Below, one piece after another: positions 1-5,234 of a DNA stretch of 6,337 bases (position 1 is its first letter; the number at the start of each line of letters is the position of its first letter). Under the pieces are notes generated by a model. It made no database searches, was not told the origin of the DNA, and saw only the letters and a list, made by a program, of their open reading frames with translations. The position numbers were made by a program, and so were the translations under genes. Source of the stretch: an uncultured Oxalobacteraceae bacterium (GTDB lineage: Bacteria; Pseudomonadota; Gammaproteobacteria; Burkholderiales; Burkholderiaceae); contig CAMLHI010000124.1 of NCBI GenBank assembly GCA_946479705.1, forward strand, positions 1 through 6,337. The letters are read 5' to 3'.

Positions 1-55
1 CCAGCGCGGCGAGCAGTGCCGCCACGGCGTTCAGGGAAAACGGGGGCTGTTTCAT
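1..55 (-). CDS. N-terminal fragment of a divergent exported protein (partial)
   Basis: On the minus strand an ATG at 55-53 opens a frame that stays open to the window edge and reads MKQPPFSLNAVAALLAAL (18 codons plus one base). The lysine at position 2 followed by an alanine/leucine-rich stretch looks like the start of a Sec signal peptide. A GGAG ribosome binding site lies about 5 bases before the ATG (minus-strand GGAGATTCC then ATG). A sigma-54-like element at 138-124 points towards it, which supports a real gene. The product cannot be identified from 18 residues. Many TonB-dependent receptors of this bacterial group begin in a similar way, so an outer-membrane receptor is possible, but a periplasmic binding protein or cytochrome would fit equally well. 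Confidence 0.6.
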   Translation of the reverse strand, partial: MKQPPFSLNAVAALLAAL

Positions 56-123
56 GGAATCTCCAGATGGTTGATCGAGTCGCCTGCTTCGGCCGCACCG
101 GCAGGTCTGTGCGATCTGGATAA

Positions 124-138
124 GCAATATACCTGCCA
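124..138 (-). promoter_or_regulatory. Probable sigma-54 (-24/-12) promoter for the divergent minus-strand gene
   Basis: Read on the minus strand this is TGGCAGG-TATA-TTGC followed by T. It matches the sigma-54 consensus TGGCACG-N4-TTGC(A/T) with one mismatch (G for C at the sixth position) and keeps the essential GG-N10-GC spacing. Transcription would start near position 112, giving a leader of about 57 bases before the ATG at 55. It lies 19 bp from a sigma-54 element facing the other way (158-172). The call is less secure than for the exact matches in this window. Confidence 0.55.
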
Positions 139-157
139 TCGCGGCGCTGAGCATCAA

Positions 158-172
158 TGGCACGGCGATTGC
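158..172 (+). promoter_or_regulatory. Sigma-54 (-24/-12) promoter of the beta-propeller gene
   Basis: TGGCACG-GCGA-TTGC followed by A is an exact match to the consensus TGGCACG-N4-TTGCW, with GG at 159-160, GC at 171-172 and 10 bases between. Transcription should start near 184, about 40 bases before the ATG at 224. Sigma-54 promoters need an ATP-driven enhancer-binding activator, so this gene is predicted to be off unless such a protein is active. Confidence 0.8.
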
Positions 173-223
173 ATCGTTGCCGGGATGCGCGCATGCCGCG
201 CGCGCCCACCAGAAAGGCATCCC

Positions 224-1171
224 ATGTTCCGCTTACTCATCCGCGCCGCCGTGCCGGCGCTGGCGCTGGTCTGCGCCCAGGCCGCAGCCGCGCCGCTCGC
301 CTACGTCCCCAATGAAAAATCCGGCACCGTCAGCGTGATCGATACCGCCAGTGGGGCCGTCGTGCGCACGCTGGCCGCAGGCAAGCGCCCACGCGGCATC
401 GCCGCCGATCCGGCCGGACGCACTCTATATGTCACCGACGCGGCCAGCGCTTCTTTGCTGGTGCTCGACAGCGCCACCGGCGCCGCCCGTGCGCCGCTTC
501 CGCTGGGCCGTTCGCCCGAGGGCGTCAGCATGTCGGCCGACGGGCGCCTGCTGGCCGTGGCGGTCGAAGAGAACAACTCGGTGTCGCTGTTCGACGCCGC
601 CAGCGGTGCGCTGCTGGCCGATATCAAGGTGCGCGGCAAGAATCCCGAGCACGCGGTGTTCAGCCTGGACAGGCGCTGGCTGCTGGTCAGCGCCGAGGAG
701 GCCGAGCAGGTCGACCTGATCGACGTGGCGGCGCGCCGCCAGACCGGGTCGGTGGCGGTCGGCCTGCGCCCGCGCGGCATCGGCTTTTCGCCCGACGGCA
801 AGCGCGCCTATGTGGCCTGCGAGCTGGCCAGCGCGGTGTACGTGATCGAGCTGGCCGGGATGACGGTCGAAGCGCGCATCCCCGCGGGCAAGAACGCCAA
901 CGGCATCGCGGTCCACCCGAACGGAAGCGCGGTGTACGTCTCCAACGGCATCGATGGCACGGTGTCGGTGATCGACACGGCAAAGCTGGCCACCACCGCC
1001 ACCATCGGCGTGGGCACGCGTCCTTGGAACATGGCCCTCACACCGGACGGCGCCACGCTGTATGTGGCCAACGGCAGGTCCAACAGCGTCTCGGTGATCG
1101 ACACCGCCAGCGCCACCAAAACCGCCGACATCGCCGTCGGTGAACTGCCATGGGGTGTAGTGATCCGTTGA
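224..1171 (+). CDS. Secreted seven-bladed YVTN-type beta-propeller protein
   Basis: This is a 315-residue protein beginning MFRLLIRAAV. It has a typical signal peptide: arginines at 3 and 7, a hydrophobic core, and an Ala-rich cleavage region near residues 20-23, so the mature protein should be periplasmic. The rest consists of seven repeats of about 42 residues, starting near residues 25, 69, 110, 152, 195, 237 and 279. Each has a strand such as LYVT or VYVSN, a turn, a VSVID-like strand, and a G-x-x-P/N-x-G motif, as in YVTN/lactonase-like propellers. Related propellers are often encoded beside PQQ alcohol-oxidation genes, but their function is unknown. No catalytic residues are evident. 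The ATG at 224 was chosen over an in-frame TTG at 71 because AGAAAGG (211-217) lies 6 bases before it, the signal peptide starts there, and the sigma-54 promoter at 158-172 falls inside the longer version. No terminator is visible after the stop, so some read-through into the next operon is possible. Confidence 0.9.
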   Translation: MFRLLIRAAVPALALVCAQAAAAPLAYVPNEKSGTVSVIDTASGAVVRTLAAGKRPRGIAADPAGRTLYVTDAASASLLVLDSATGAARAPLPLGRSPEGVSMSADGRLLAVAVEENNSVSLFDAASGALLADIKVRGKNPEHAVFSLDRRWLLVSAEEAEQVDLIDVAARRQTGSVAVGLRPRGIGFSPDGKRAYVACELASAVYVIELAGMTVEARIPAGKNANGIAVHPNGSAVYVSNGIDGTVSVIDTAKLATTATIGVGTRPWNMALTPDGATLYVANGRSNSVSVIDTASATKTADIAVGELPWGVVIR

Positions 1172-1175
1172 CGGA

Positions 1176-1201
1176 TGGGACAGTTGTTCCAACTTGGTAC
1201 A
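1176..1201. promoter_or_regulatory. Candidate enhancer (activator-binding) palindromes upstream of the aldehyde dehydrogenase operon
   Basis: TGTTCCAA-C-TTGGTACA (1185-1201) is a 17-bp palindrome with 7 of 8 base pairs symmetric. Its left half also forms a second imperfect palindrome, TGGGACA-GT-TGTTCCA (1176-1191, 6 of 7 pairs). The centre of the 17-mer lies about 80 bp before the predicted start near 1273, a usual distance for the upstream activating site of a sigma-54 enhancer-binding protein. The identity of that protein is unknown; a Fis-family activator of the AcoR type would suit the pathway. Confidence 0.5.
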
Positions 1202-1246
1202 GGTCAGTCGCAGCACATCCCCGTGCCCCCCTCTGAAAAGCCATGC

Positions 1247-1261
1247 TGGCACGGCGCTTGC
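1247..1261 (+). promoter_or_regulatory. Sigma-54 (-24/-12) promoter of the alcohol/aldehyde dehydrogenase operon
   Basis: TGGCACG-GCGC-TTGC matches all fixed bases of the sigma-54 consensus, with a preceding C and GG (1248-1249) and GC (1260-1261) separated by 10 bases. The predicted start near 1273 leaves a leader of about 67 bases before the ATG at 1340. As I recall, a sigma-54-type sequence was also reported upstream of acoD, the related acetaldehyde dehydrogenase gene of Ralstonia eutropha. No separate promoter is apparent in the short gaps further down the operon, so this element probably drives all three genes. Confidence 0.85.
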
Positions 1262-1339
1262 GAAACAGAACACGTGCATGACACCACCTGCCGTTGGGAT
1301 CAGCGGCCCGAAAATCACATCAGACAGAAAGAGGACGAC

Positions 1340-2860
1340 ATGAATCTCGCAGACATCTCCAAGCTGGGCGTCGCCAACCCATTCAAGCCACGCTACGACA
1401 ATTTCATCGGCGGGCGCTTCGTGGCGCCGGTCAAGGGCGAGTATTTCGCCAACATCACCCCGATCACCGGCCAGCCCTTCTGCGAAGTGGCCCGCTCGAC
1501 CGCCGAAGACGTGGAGCTGGCGCTGGACGCCGCCCACGCCGCCAAGGATGCCTGGGGCAAGACCTCGCCGGCCGAACGCGCCGCTGTCCTCAACAAGATC
1601 GCCGACCGCATGGAAGCGAACCTGCAGCTGATCGCCACCGCCGAGACCATCGACAACGGCAAGCCGATCCGCGAAACCATGGCCGCCGACATCCCGCTGG
1701 CGATCGACCACTTCCGCTACTTCGCCGGCTGCATCCGCGCCCAGGAAGGTTCGATCGCGCCGATCGACAGCGAAACCTATGCCTATCACTTCCATGAGCC
1801 GCTCGGCGTGGTCGGCCAGATCATCCCCTGGAACTTCCCGATCCTGATGGCGGTCTGGAAGCTGGCGCCCGCGCTGGCGGCCGGTAACTGCGTGGTGCTC
1901 AAGCCTGCCGAACAGACTCCGGCCTCGATCCTGGTGTTGTTCGAACTGATCGGCGACCTGCTGCCGGCCGGCGTGGTCAACATCGTCAACGGCTTCGGCC
2001 TGGAAGCGGGCAAGCCGCTGGCCTCGAGCAAGCGCATCGCCAAGATCGCCTTCACCGGCGAGACCGGCACCGGCCGCCTGATCATGCAGTACGCCGCGCA
2101 GAATCTGATTCCGGTCACGCTGGAACTGGGCGGCAAGTCGCCCAACATCTTCTTCGAAGACGTGATGGATGCCGACGACGCCTTCTTCGACAAGTGCCTG
2201 GAAGGCTTCTCCATGTTCGCGCTGAACCAGGGCGAGGTGTGCACCTGCCCGTCGCGCGTGCTGATCCAGGAATCGATCTACGACAAATTCATCGAGCGCG
2301 CCCTCAAGCGCGTGGCCGCCATCAAGCAGGGCAACCCGCTGGACGCATCGACCATGATCGGCGCCCAGGCCTCGCAGGAACAAATGGAGAAAATCCTCTC
2401 CTACATGGACATCGGCCGCCAGGAAGGCGCCGAGCTGCTGGCCGGCGGCGAGCGCACCAGGCAAAGCGGCGACCTGGAAGGCGGCTACTACGTGCGTCCC
2501 ACCGTGTTCAAGGGCCACAACAAGATGCGCATCTTCCAGGAAGAGATCTTCGGACCGGTAGTCTCGGTCACCACCTTCAAGGACGAAGCCGAAGCCCTGC
2601 AGATCGGCAACGACACCCTGTACGGCCTGGGCGCCGGCCTGTGGACGCGCGACACAGCACGCGCCTTCCGCGTCGGCCGCGCCATCCAGGCTGGCCGCGT
2701 ATGGACCAACTGCTATCACCTTTACCCAGCCCACGCGGCGTTCGGCGGCTACAAGCAGTCGGGCATCGGACGCGAGAATCACAAGATGATGCTCGAGCAC
2801 TACCAGCAGACCAAGAATCTGCTGGTGAGCTACAGCCCGAACGCGATGGGTTTCTTTTAA
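1340..2860 (+). CDS. exaC: NAD+-dependent aldehyde dehydrogenase, ExaC/AcoD type
   Basis: The product is a 506-residue cytoplasmic aldehyde dehydrogenase, the length I recall for ExaC of Pseudomonas aeruginosa and AcoD of Ralstonia. It should oxidise acetaldehyde and similar aldehydes to acids. The family residues are all present: Asn165 in PWNFP, Lys188 and Glu191 in KPAEQTP, the FTGETGTG nucleotide loop at 238-245, the general base Glu262 in LELGGKSPN, the nucleophile Cys301 in NQGEVCTC, and Glu402 in EEIFGPV. Glu191 sits where it would bind the adenosine ribose, which favours NAD+ over NADP+. There is no signal peptide. The start at 1340 follows AAGAGGA (1329-1335) by 4 bases. An upstream extension of the frame to 1175 is rejected because it would run across the sigma-54 promoter. 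The gene leads an operon and is followed after 18 bases by the DUF779 gene. AldB is the closest alternative name, but the context with a PQQ alcohol dehydrogenase favours ExaC. Confidence 0.95.
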   Translation: MNLADISKLGVANPFKPRYDNFIGGRFVAPVKGEYFANITPITGQPFCEVARSTAEDVELALDAAHAAKDAWGKTSPAERAAVLNKIADRMEANLQLIATAETIDNGKPIRETMAADIPLAIDHFRYFAGCIRAQEGSIAPIDSETYAYHFHEPLGVVGQIIPWNFPILMAVWKLAPALAAGNCVVLKPAEQTPASILVLFELIGDLLPAGVVNIVNGFGLEAGKPLASSKRIAKIAFTGETGTGRLIMQYAAQNLIPVTLELGGKSPNIFFEDVMDADDAFFDKCLEGFSMFALNQGEVCTCPSRVLIQESIYDKFIERALKRVAAIKQGNPLDASTMIGAQASQEQMEKILSYMDIGRQEGAELLAGGERTRQSGDLEGGYYVRPTVFKGHNKMRIFQEEIFGPVVSVTTFKDEAEALQIGNDTLYGLGAGLWTRDTARAFRVGRAIQAGRVWTNCYHLYPAHAAFGGYKQSGIGRENHKMMLEHYQQTKNLLVSYSPNAMGFF

Positions 2861-2878
2861 TCGTCCTGGAAGAGCCCC

Positions 2879-3256
2879 ATGAATCACACGCTTGCAAGGG
2901 TGGTGGCGACCGACGCCGCACTCGAGATGATCGATAAACTGCGCCGCCTGCACGGCCCATTGATGTTCTTCCAGTCGGGCGGCTGCTGCGACGGCAGCTC
3001 GCCGATGTGCTACGCGGCCGGCGAGTTCAATCTGAGCGAGACCGACGTCTATCTCGGCAACCTGGGCGGCGCGCCGTTCTACATGGGGCTCGAACAGTAC
3101 GAGTATTGGGAACACACGCAGCTGATTATCGATGTGGTGGACGGTAATGGCGGCATGTTCTCGCTCGATAACGGAACCGGGCGGCGTTTCCTGACGCGTT
3201 CGCGCCTGTTCAGCGATGACGAGGCCGCGGTGCTCCACGCACAGCGGACGACATAA
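2879..3256 (+). CDS. DUF779 family protein, aldehyde dehydrogenase neighbour
   Basis: This small 125-residue protein has no signal peptide or membrane segment, so it is probably cytoplasmic. It shows the conserved DUF779 (COG3564) pattern: [20 protein letters not shown] at residues 25-44, then a G-x-PFYMG stretch, [13 protein letters not shown] at about 75-87, GGMFSLDN at 91-98, and [10 protein letters not shown] at 102-111. Cys36, Cys37, Cys44, His25 and His79 are candidate metal- or redox-active residues; that role is inference. The family has no firmly established function that I know of, but it is commonly encoded next to aldehyde dehydrogenases, so an accessory role for that enzyme is plausible. 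The start codon follows GGAAGAG (2868-2874) by 4 bases. The gene sits 18 bases after the aldehyde dehydrogenase and 19 bases before the alcohol dehydrogenase start, well inside the operon. Confidence 0.9.
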   Translation: MNHTLARVVATDAALEMIDKLRRLHGPLMFFQSGGCCDGSSPMCYAAGEFNLSETDVYLGNLGGAPFYMGLEQYEYWEHTQLIIDVVDGNGGMFSLDNGTGRRFLTRSRLFSDDEAAVLHAQRTT

Positions 3257-3261
3257 AAAAC

Positions 3262-3278
3262 AAGAGGAGATGATCGTG
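3262..3278 (+). promoter_or_regulatory. Ribosome binding site that favours a GTG start for the PQQ alcohol dehydrogenase
   Basis: AAGAGGAG (3262-3269) directly abuts an ATG at 3270, leaving no spacer, but lies 6 bases before a GTG at 3276. Normal spacing is about 5-9 bases, so the GTG is the better start. It also puts a lysine at position 2, as expected for a signal peptide. Confidence 0.75.
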
Positions 3279-5018
3279 AAAGCAGCAGTGATAGGGACAT
3301 TCATCGGGATCGTGGCCGCCGCCGGCAGCCAGGCCGCCGACGTGACGGACGCCATGCTGGTCGGCGCCGCCAGGAATACCAGGGAAGTACTCTCGTTCGG
3401 GATGGGCAGCGAAGGCCAGCGCTTCTCGCCGCTCACGCAGATCAACACCGGCACGGTGAGCAAGCTGGTGCCGGCGTGGTCGATGTCGTTCGGCGGCGAA
3501 AAGCAGCGCGGCCAGGAGTCGCAGCCGCTGATCCATAACGGGAAGATGTTCGTCACAGCGTCCTACTCGCGCATTTATGCGGTGGACCTGAAGACCGGCA
3601 CCAAGCTGTGGAAGTACGAGCACCGCCTGCCGGACGGGATCATGCCTTGCTGCGACGTGGTCAACCGCGGTGCGGCCCTGTACGGCAACCTGGTTATCTT
3701 CGGCACGCTCGACGCCCAGCTGGTCGCACTCGACCAGAACACCGGCGAGGTGGTGTGGAAGGAGAAGATCGACGACTACGCGGCCGGCTACTCGATGACC
3801 GCCGCGCCGCTGATCGCCAAGGGCTTGCTGCTGACCGGCGTGTCCGGCGGCGAGTTCGGCATCGTCGGCCGGGTCGAAGCGCGCAATCCCATGACGGGCG
3901 AGCTGGTATGGGTGCGCCCGACCGTCGAAGGCCACATGGGCCACCGCTACGACAAGGACGGCAAGGCCACCGACAACGGCATCTCCGGTACCGTCAACAA
4001 GACGTGGCCGGGCGACCTGTGGAAGACCGGCGGCGCGTCGACCTGGATGGGCGGCACCTACGATCCGTCCACCGGCCTGGCTTACTTCGGCACCGGCAAT
4101 CCGGCGCCATGGAACAGCCACCTGCGTCCTGGCGACAATCTGTATTCCTCGTCGACCGTGGCGATCGACCCGGCCACCGGCCAGATCAAGTGGGCTTACC
4201 AGAACACTCCCAACGATGCCTGGGACTTCGACGGCGCCAACGAGTTCGTCACCTTCGACATGGACGGCAAGCGTTACGGCGGCAAGGCCGACCGCAACGG
4301 CTTCTTCTATGTGATCGACGCCAGGGACGGCAAGCTGCAGAATGCCTTCCCGTTCGTGCGCAAGATCACCTGGGCCAGCAGCATCGACCTGAAGACCGGG
4401 CGTCCGAACTATATCGCGGCCAATCGCCCGGGCGATCCGACCAAGGGCGCGGACGGCAAGAAGGGCGCCACCGTATTCTCGGCGCCGGCCTTCCTCGGCG
4501 CGAAGAACCAGATGCCGATGGCCTACAGTCCGCAGACCAAGCTGTTCTACGTGCCGGCCAACGAGTGGGGCATGGACATCTGGAATGAACCGATCAGCTA
4601 CAAGAAAGGTGGCGCCTTCCTCGGTGCGGGCTTCACCATCCGGCCGCTGTTCGACGACTACATCGGCGCGTTGCGTGCCATCGATCCGAAGAGCGGCAAG
4701 ATCGTCTGGGAAGTGAAGAACACCGCGCCGCTGTGGGGTGGGGTGATGACCACCGCCGGCGGCCTGGTGTTCTACGGGACGCCGGAAGGCTACCTGAAGG
4801 CGCTCGACGCGAAGACCGGCAAGGAGCTGTGGAAGTTCCAGACCGGTTCGGGCGTGGTCGCGCCGCCGGTCAGCTGGGAAGACGGCGGCGTGCAGTATGT
4901 CGCGGTGGTGTCGGGCTGGGGCGGCGCGGTGCCGCTCTGGGGCGGCGAGGTGGCCAAGAAGGTCAACCTGCTCGAACAGGGCGGCTCGGTGTGGGTGTTC
5001 AAGCTGCCGAAAGGCTGA
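3276..5018 (+). CDS. PQQ-dependent alcohol dehydrogenase, probably lanthanide-type (PedH/ExaF-like)
   Basis: The precursor has 580 residues counted from the GTG start. Residues 1-20 form a signal peptide ending GSQA before ADVTD, so the enzyme is periplasmic. It should oxidise primary alcohols to aldehydes, passing electrons to a cytochrome c not encoded here. Quinoprotein features are present: repeated propeller motifs such as GKIVWEV and GKELWKF, the vicinal pair Cys125-Cys126 over the cofactor, Trp257 stacking on PQQ, metal ligands Glu193 (GGEFG), Asn275 (GTGNPAPWN) and Asp317, and Arg340 in ADRNGFFY. Asp317 is the catalytic base in WDFDGANE. The residue two further on is Asp319, the extra acid that marks lanthanide-dependent XoxF, PedH and ExaF enzymes; calcium enzymes usually have Ala, Ser or Thr there. 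Sequence character such as RPTVEGHMG resembles the PedH/ExaF group more than methanol-specific XoxF. The gene ends an operon and is followed by a terminator. The family call is firm; metal and substrate are inferred. An ATG at 3270 would add two residues. Confidence 0.95.
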   Translation: MKAAVIGTFIGIVAAAGSQAADVTDAMLVGAARNTREVLSFGMGSEGQRFSPLTQINTGTVSKLVPAWSMSFGGEKQRGQESQPLIHNGKMFVTASYSRIYAVDLKTGTKLWKYEHRLPDGIMPCCDVVNRGAALYGNLVIFGTLDAQLVALDQNTGEVVWKEKIDDYAAGYSMTAAPLIAKGLLLTGVSGGEFGIVGRVEARNPMTGELVWVRPTVEGHMGHRYDKDGKATDNGISGTVNKTWPGDLWKTGGASTWMGGTYDPSTGLAYFGTGNPAPWNSHLRPGDNLYSSSTVAIDPATGQIKWAYQNTPNDAWDFDGANEFVTFDMDGKRYGGKADRNGFFYVIDARDGKLQNAFPFVRKITWASSIDLKTGRPNYIAANRPGDPTKGADGKKGATVFSAPAFLGAKNQMPMAYSPQTKLFYVPANEWGMDIWNEPISYKKGGAFLGAGFTIRPLFDDYIGALRAIDPKSGKIVWEVKNTAPLWGGVMTTAGGLVFYGTPEGYLKALDAKTGKELWKFQTGSGVVAPPVSWEDGGVQYVAVVSGWGGAVPLWGGEVAKKVNLLEQGGSVWVFKLPKG

Positions 5019-5045
5019 TGATCCTCGCCCGGTAGATGTGGTGTG

Positions 5046-5070
5046 AATGGCGGCTTCGGCCGCCATTTTT
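5046..5070 (+). terminator. Rho-independent terminator after the PQQ alcohol dehydrogenase
   Basis: AATGGCGGC and GCCGCCATT form a perfect 9-bp stem around a TTCG tetraloop (5046-5067). The run of T from 5066 to 5070 overlaps the base of the stem. UUCG is an especially stable loop. It lies 27 bases after the stop codon and separates the operon from the porin gene, consistent with the porin having its own promoter. Confidence 0.9.
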
Positions 5071-5109
5071 GCATCTGGGCTGGGCGGTCTATAACTGAAC
5101 ACATTTGGC

Positions 5110-5130
5110 GCGCTTGATCCGATTCAGCGC
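5110..5130. promoter_or_regulatory. Candidate enhancer palindrome upstream of the porin promoter
   Basis: GCGCT (5110-5114) and AGCGC (5126-5130) are inverted around an inner ATC-C-GAT (5117-5123). This gives a 21-bp dyad with 8 of 10 pairs symmetric. Its centre is about 68 bp before the predicted start near 5188, a possible position for a sigma-54 activator site. It does not clearly match the palindrome upstream of the aldehyde dehydrogenase, so the assignment is tentative. Confidence 0.35.
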
Positions 5131-5161
5131 AGTCTACATGGCCTTCTCCCCCTTAAACGGC

Positions 5162-5176
5162 GGGCACGCAACTTGC
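5162..5176 (+). promoter_or_regulatory. Sigma-54 (-24/-12) promoter of the porin gene
   Basis: GGGCACG-CAAC-TTGC differs from the consensus TGGCACG-N4-TTGC only in the first base. GG (5163-5164) and GC (5175-5176) are separated by exactly 10 bases. The predicted start near 5188 leaves a leader of about 47 bases before the porin ATG. It is the third plus-strand element of this kind in the window. Confidence 0.75.
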
Positions 5177-5187
5177 CATGACTGGTG

Positions 5188-5204
5188 TACATCACAACGA
5201 TGTA
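5188..5204. repeat. Short inverted repeat in the porin leader
   Basis: TACATC-ACAAC-GATGTA is a perfect 6-bp inverted repeat with a 5-base loop, located right at the predicted transcript start. As RNA it would be a weak 5'-terminal hairpin that could protect the message; as DNA it could be a binding site. Neither role is shown by the sequence. Confidence 0.4.
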
Positions 5205-5234
5205 TCACATCAAAAAAAACGCGAGGGGATTGGA

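Larger units (their letters stand above)
1273..5070 (+). other. Predicted transcription unit: aldehyde dehydrogenase, DUF779, PQQ alcohol dehydrogenase
   Basis: The three genes are separated by gaps of only 18 and 19 bases, each just enough for a ribosome binding site. They are bounded by a sigma-54 promoter upstream and an intrinsic terminator downstream. The unit couples a periplasmic alcohol oxidase with the cytoplasmic enzyme that removes its aldehyde product. Start and end are inferred from the promoter and terminator motifs. Confidence 0.75.

Noticed and set aside
100..137. Inverted repeat GGCAGGT-N24-ACCTGCC
   Set aside because: The right arm coincides with the -24 part of the minus-strand promoter and the spacer is long, so a regulatory dyad cannot be argued from it alone.
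185..194. Perfect palindrome ATGCGCGCAT at the predicted start of the propeller transcript
   Set aside because: It sits in a run of GC alternation where such words are common. It could be an enhancer for the minus promoter by distance, but nothing else supports it.
71..223. N-terminal extension of the propeller gene from a TTG at 71
   Set aside because: It would bury the sigma-54 promoter in coding sequence and place the signal peptide internally; the ATG at 224 has a good ribosome binding site.
955..961. Another TGGCACG inside the propeller gene
   Set aside because: The -12 part is CGGT rather than TTGC at the required distance, and it lies in a conserved blade-coding repeat.
72..1165. TGATC located exactly 87 bases before the GG of the first two plus-strand sigma-54 elements
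   Set aside because: The flanking bases do not align, the second copy is in the end of a coding region, and the porin copy is at a different distance (48). Chance is sufficient for a five-base word.
1175..1339. N-terminal extension of the aldehyde dehydrogenase
   Set aside because: The family length is reached from the ATG at 1340, and the extension spans the palindrome and sigma-54 promoter.
425..3556. A 1043-codon open frame on the minus strand
   Set aside because: It lies opposite the propeller, aldehyde dehydrogenase and DUF779 genes, all of which have clear family motifs. High-GC codon bias leaves antisense frames open; the translation is low-complexity in His, Arg, Ala, Gly and Asp with no recognisable domain.
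3210..5102. A 630-codon open frame on the minus strand
   Set aside because: It is the antisense shadow of the PQQ alcohol dehydrogenase, with the same His/Arg/Ala/Gly-rich composition and no domain.
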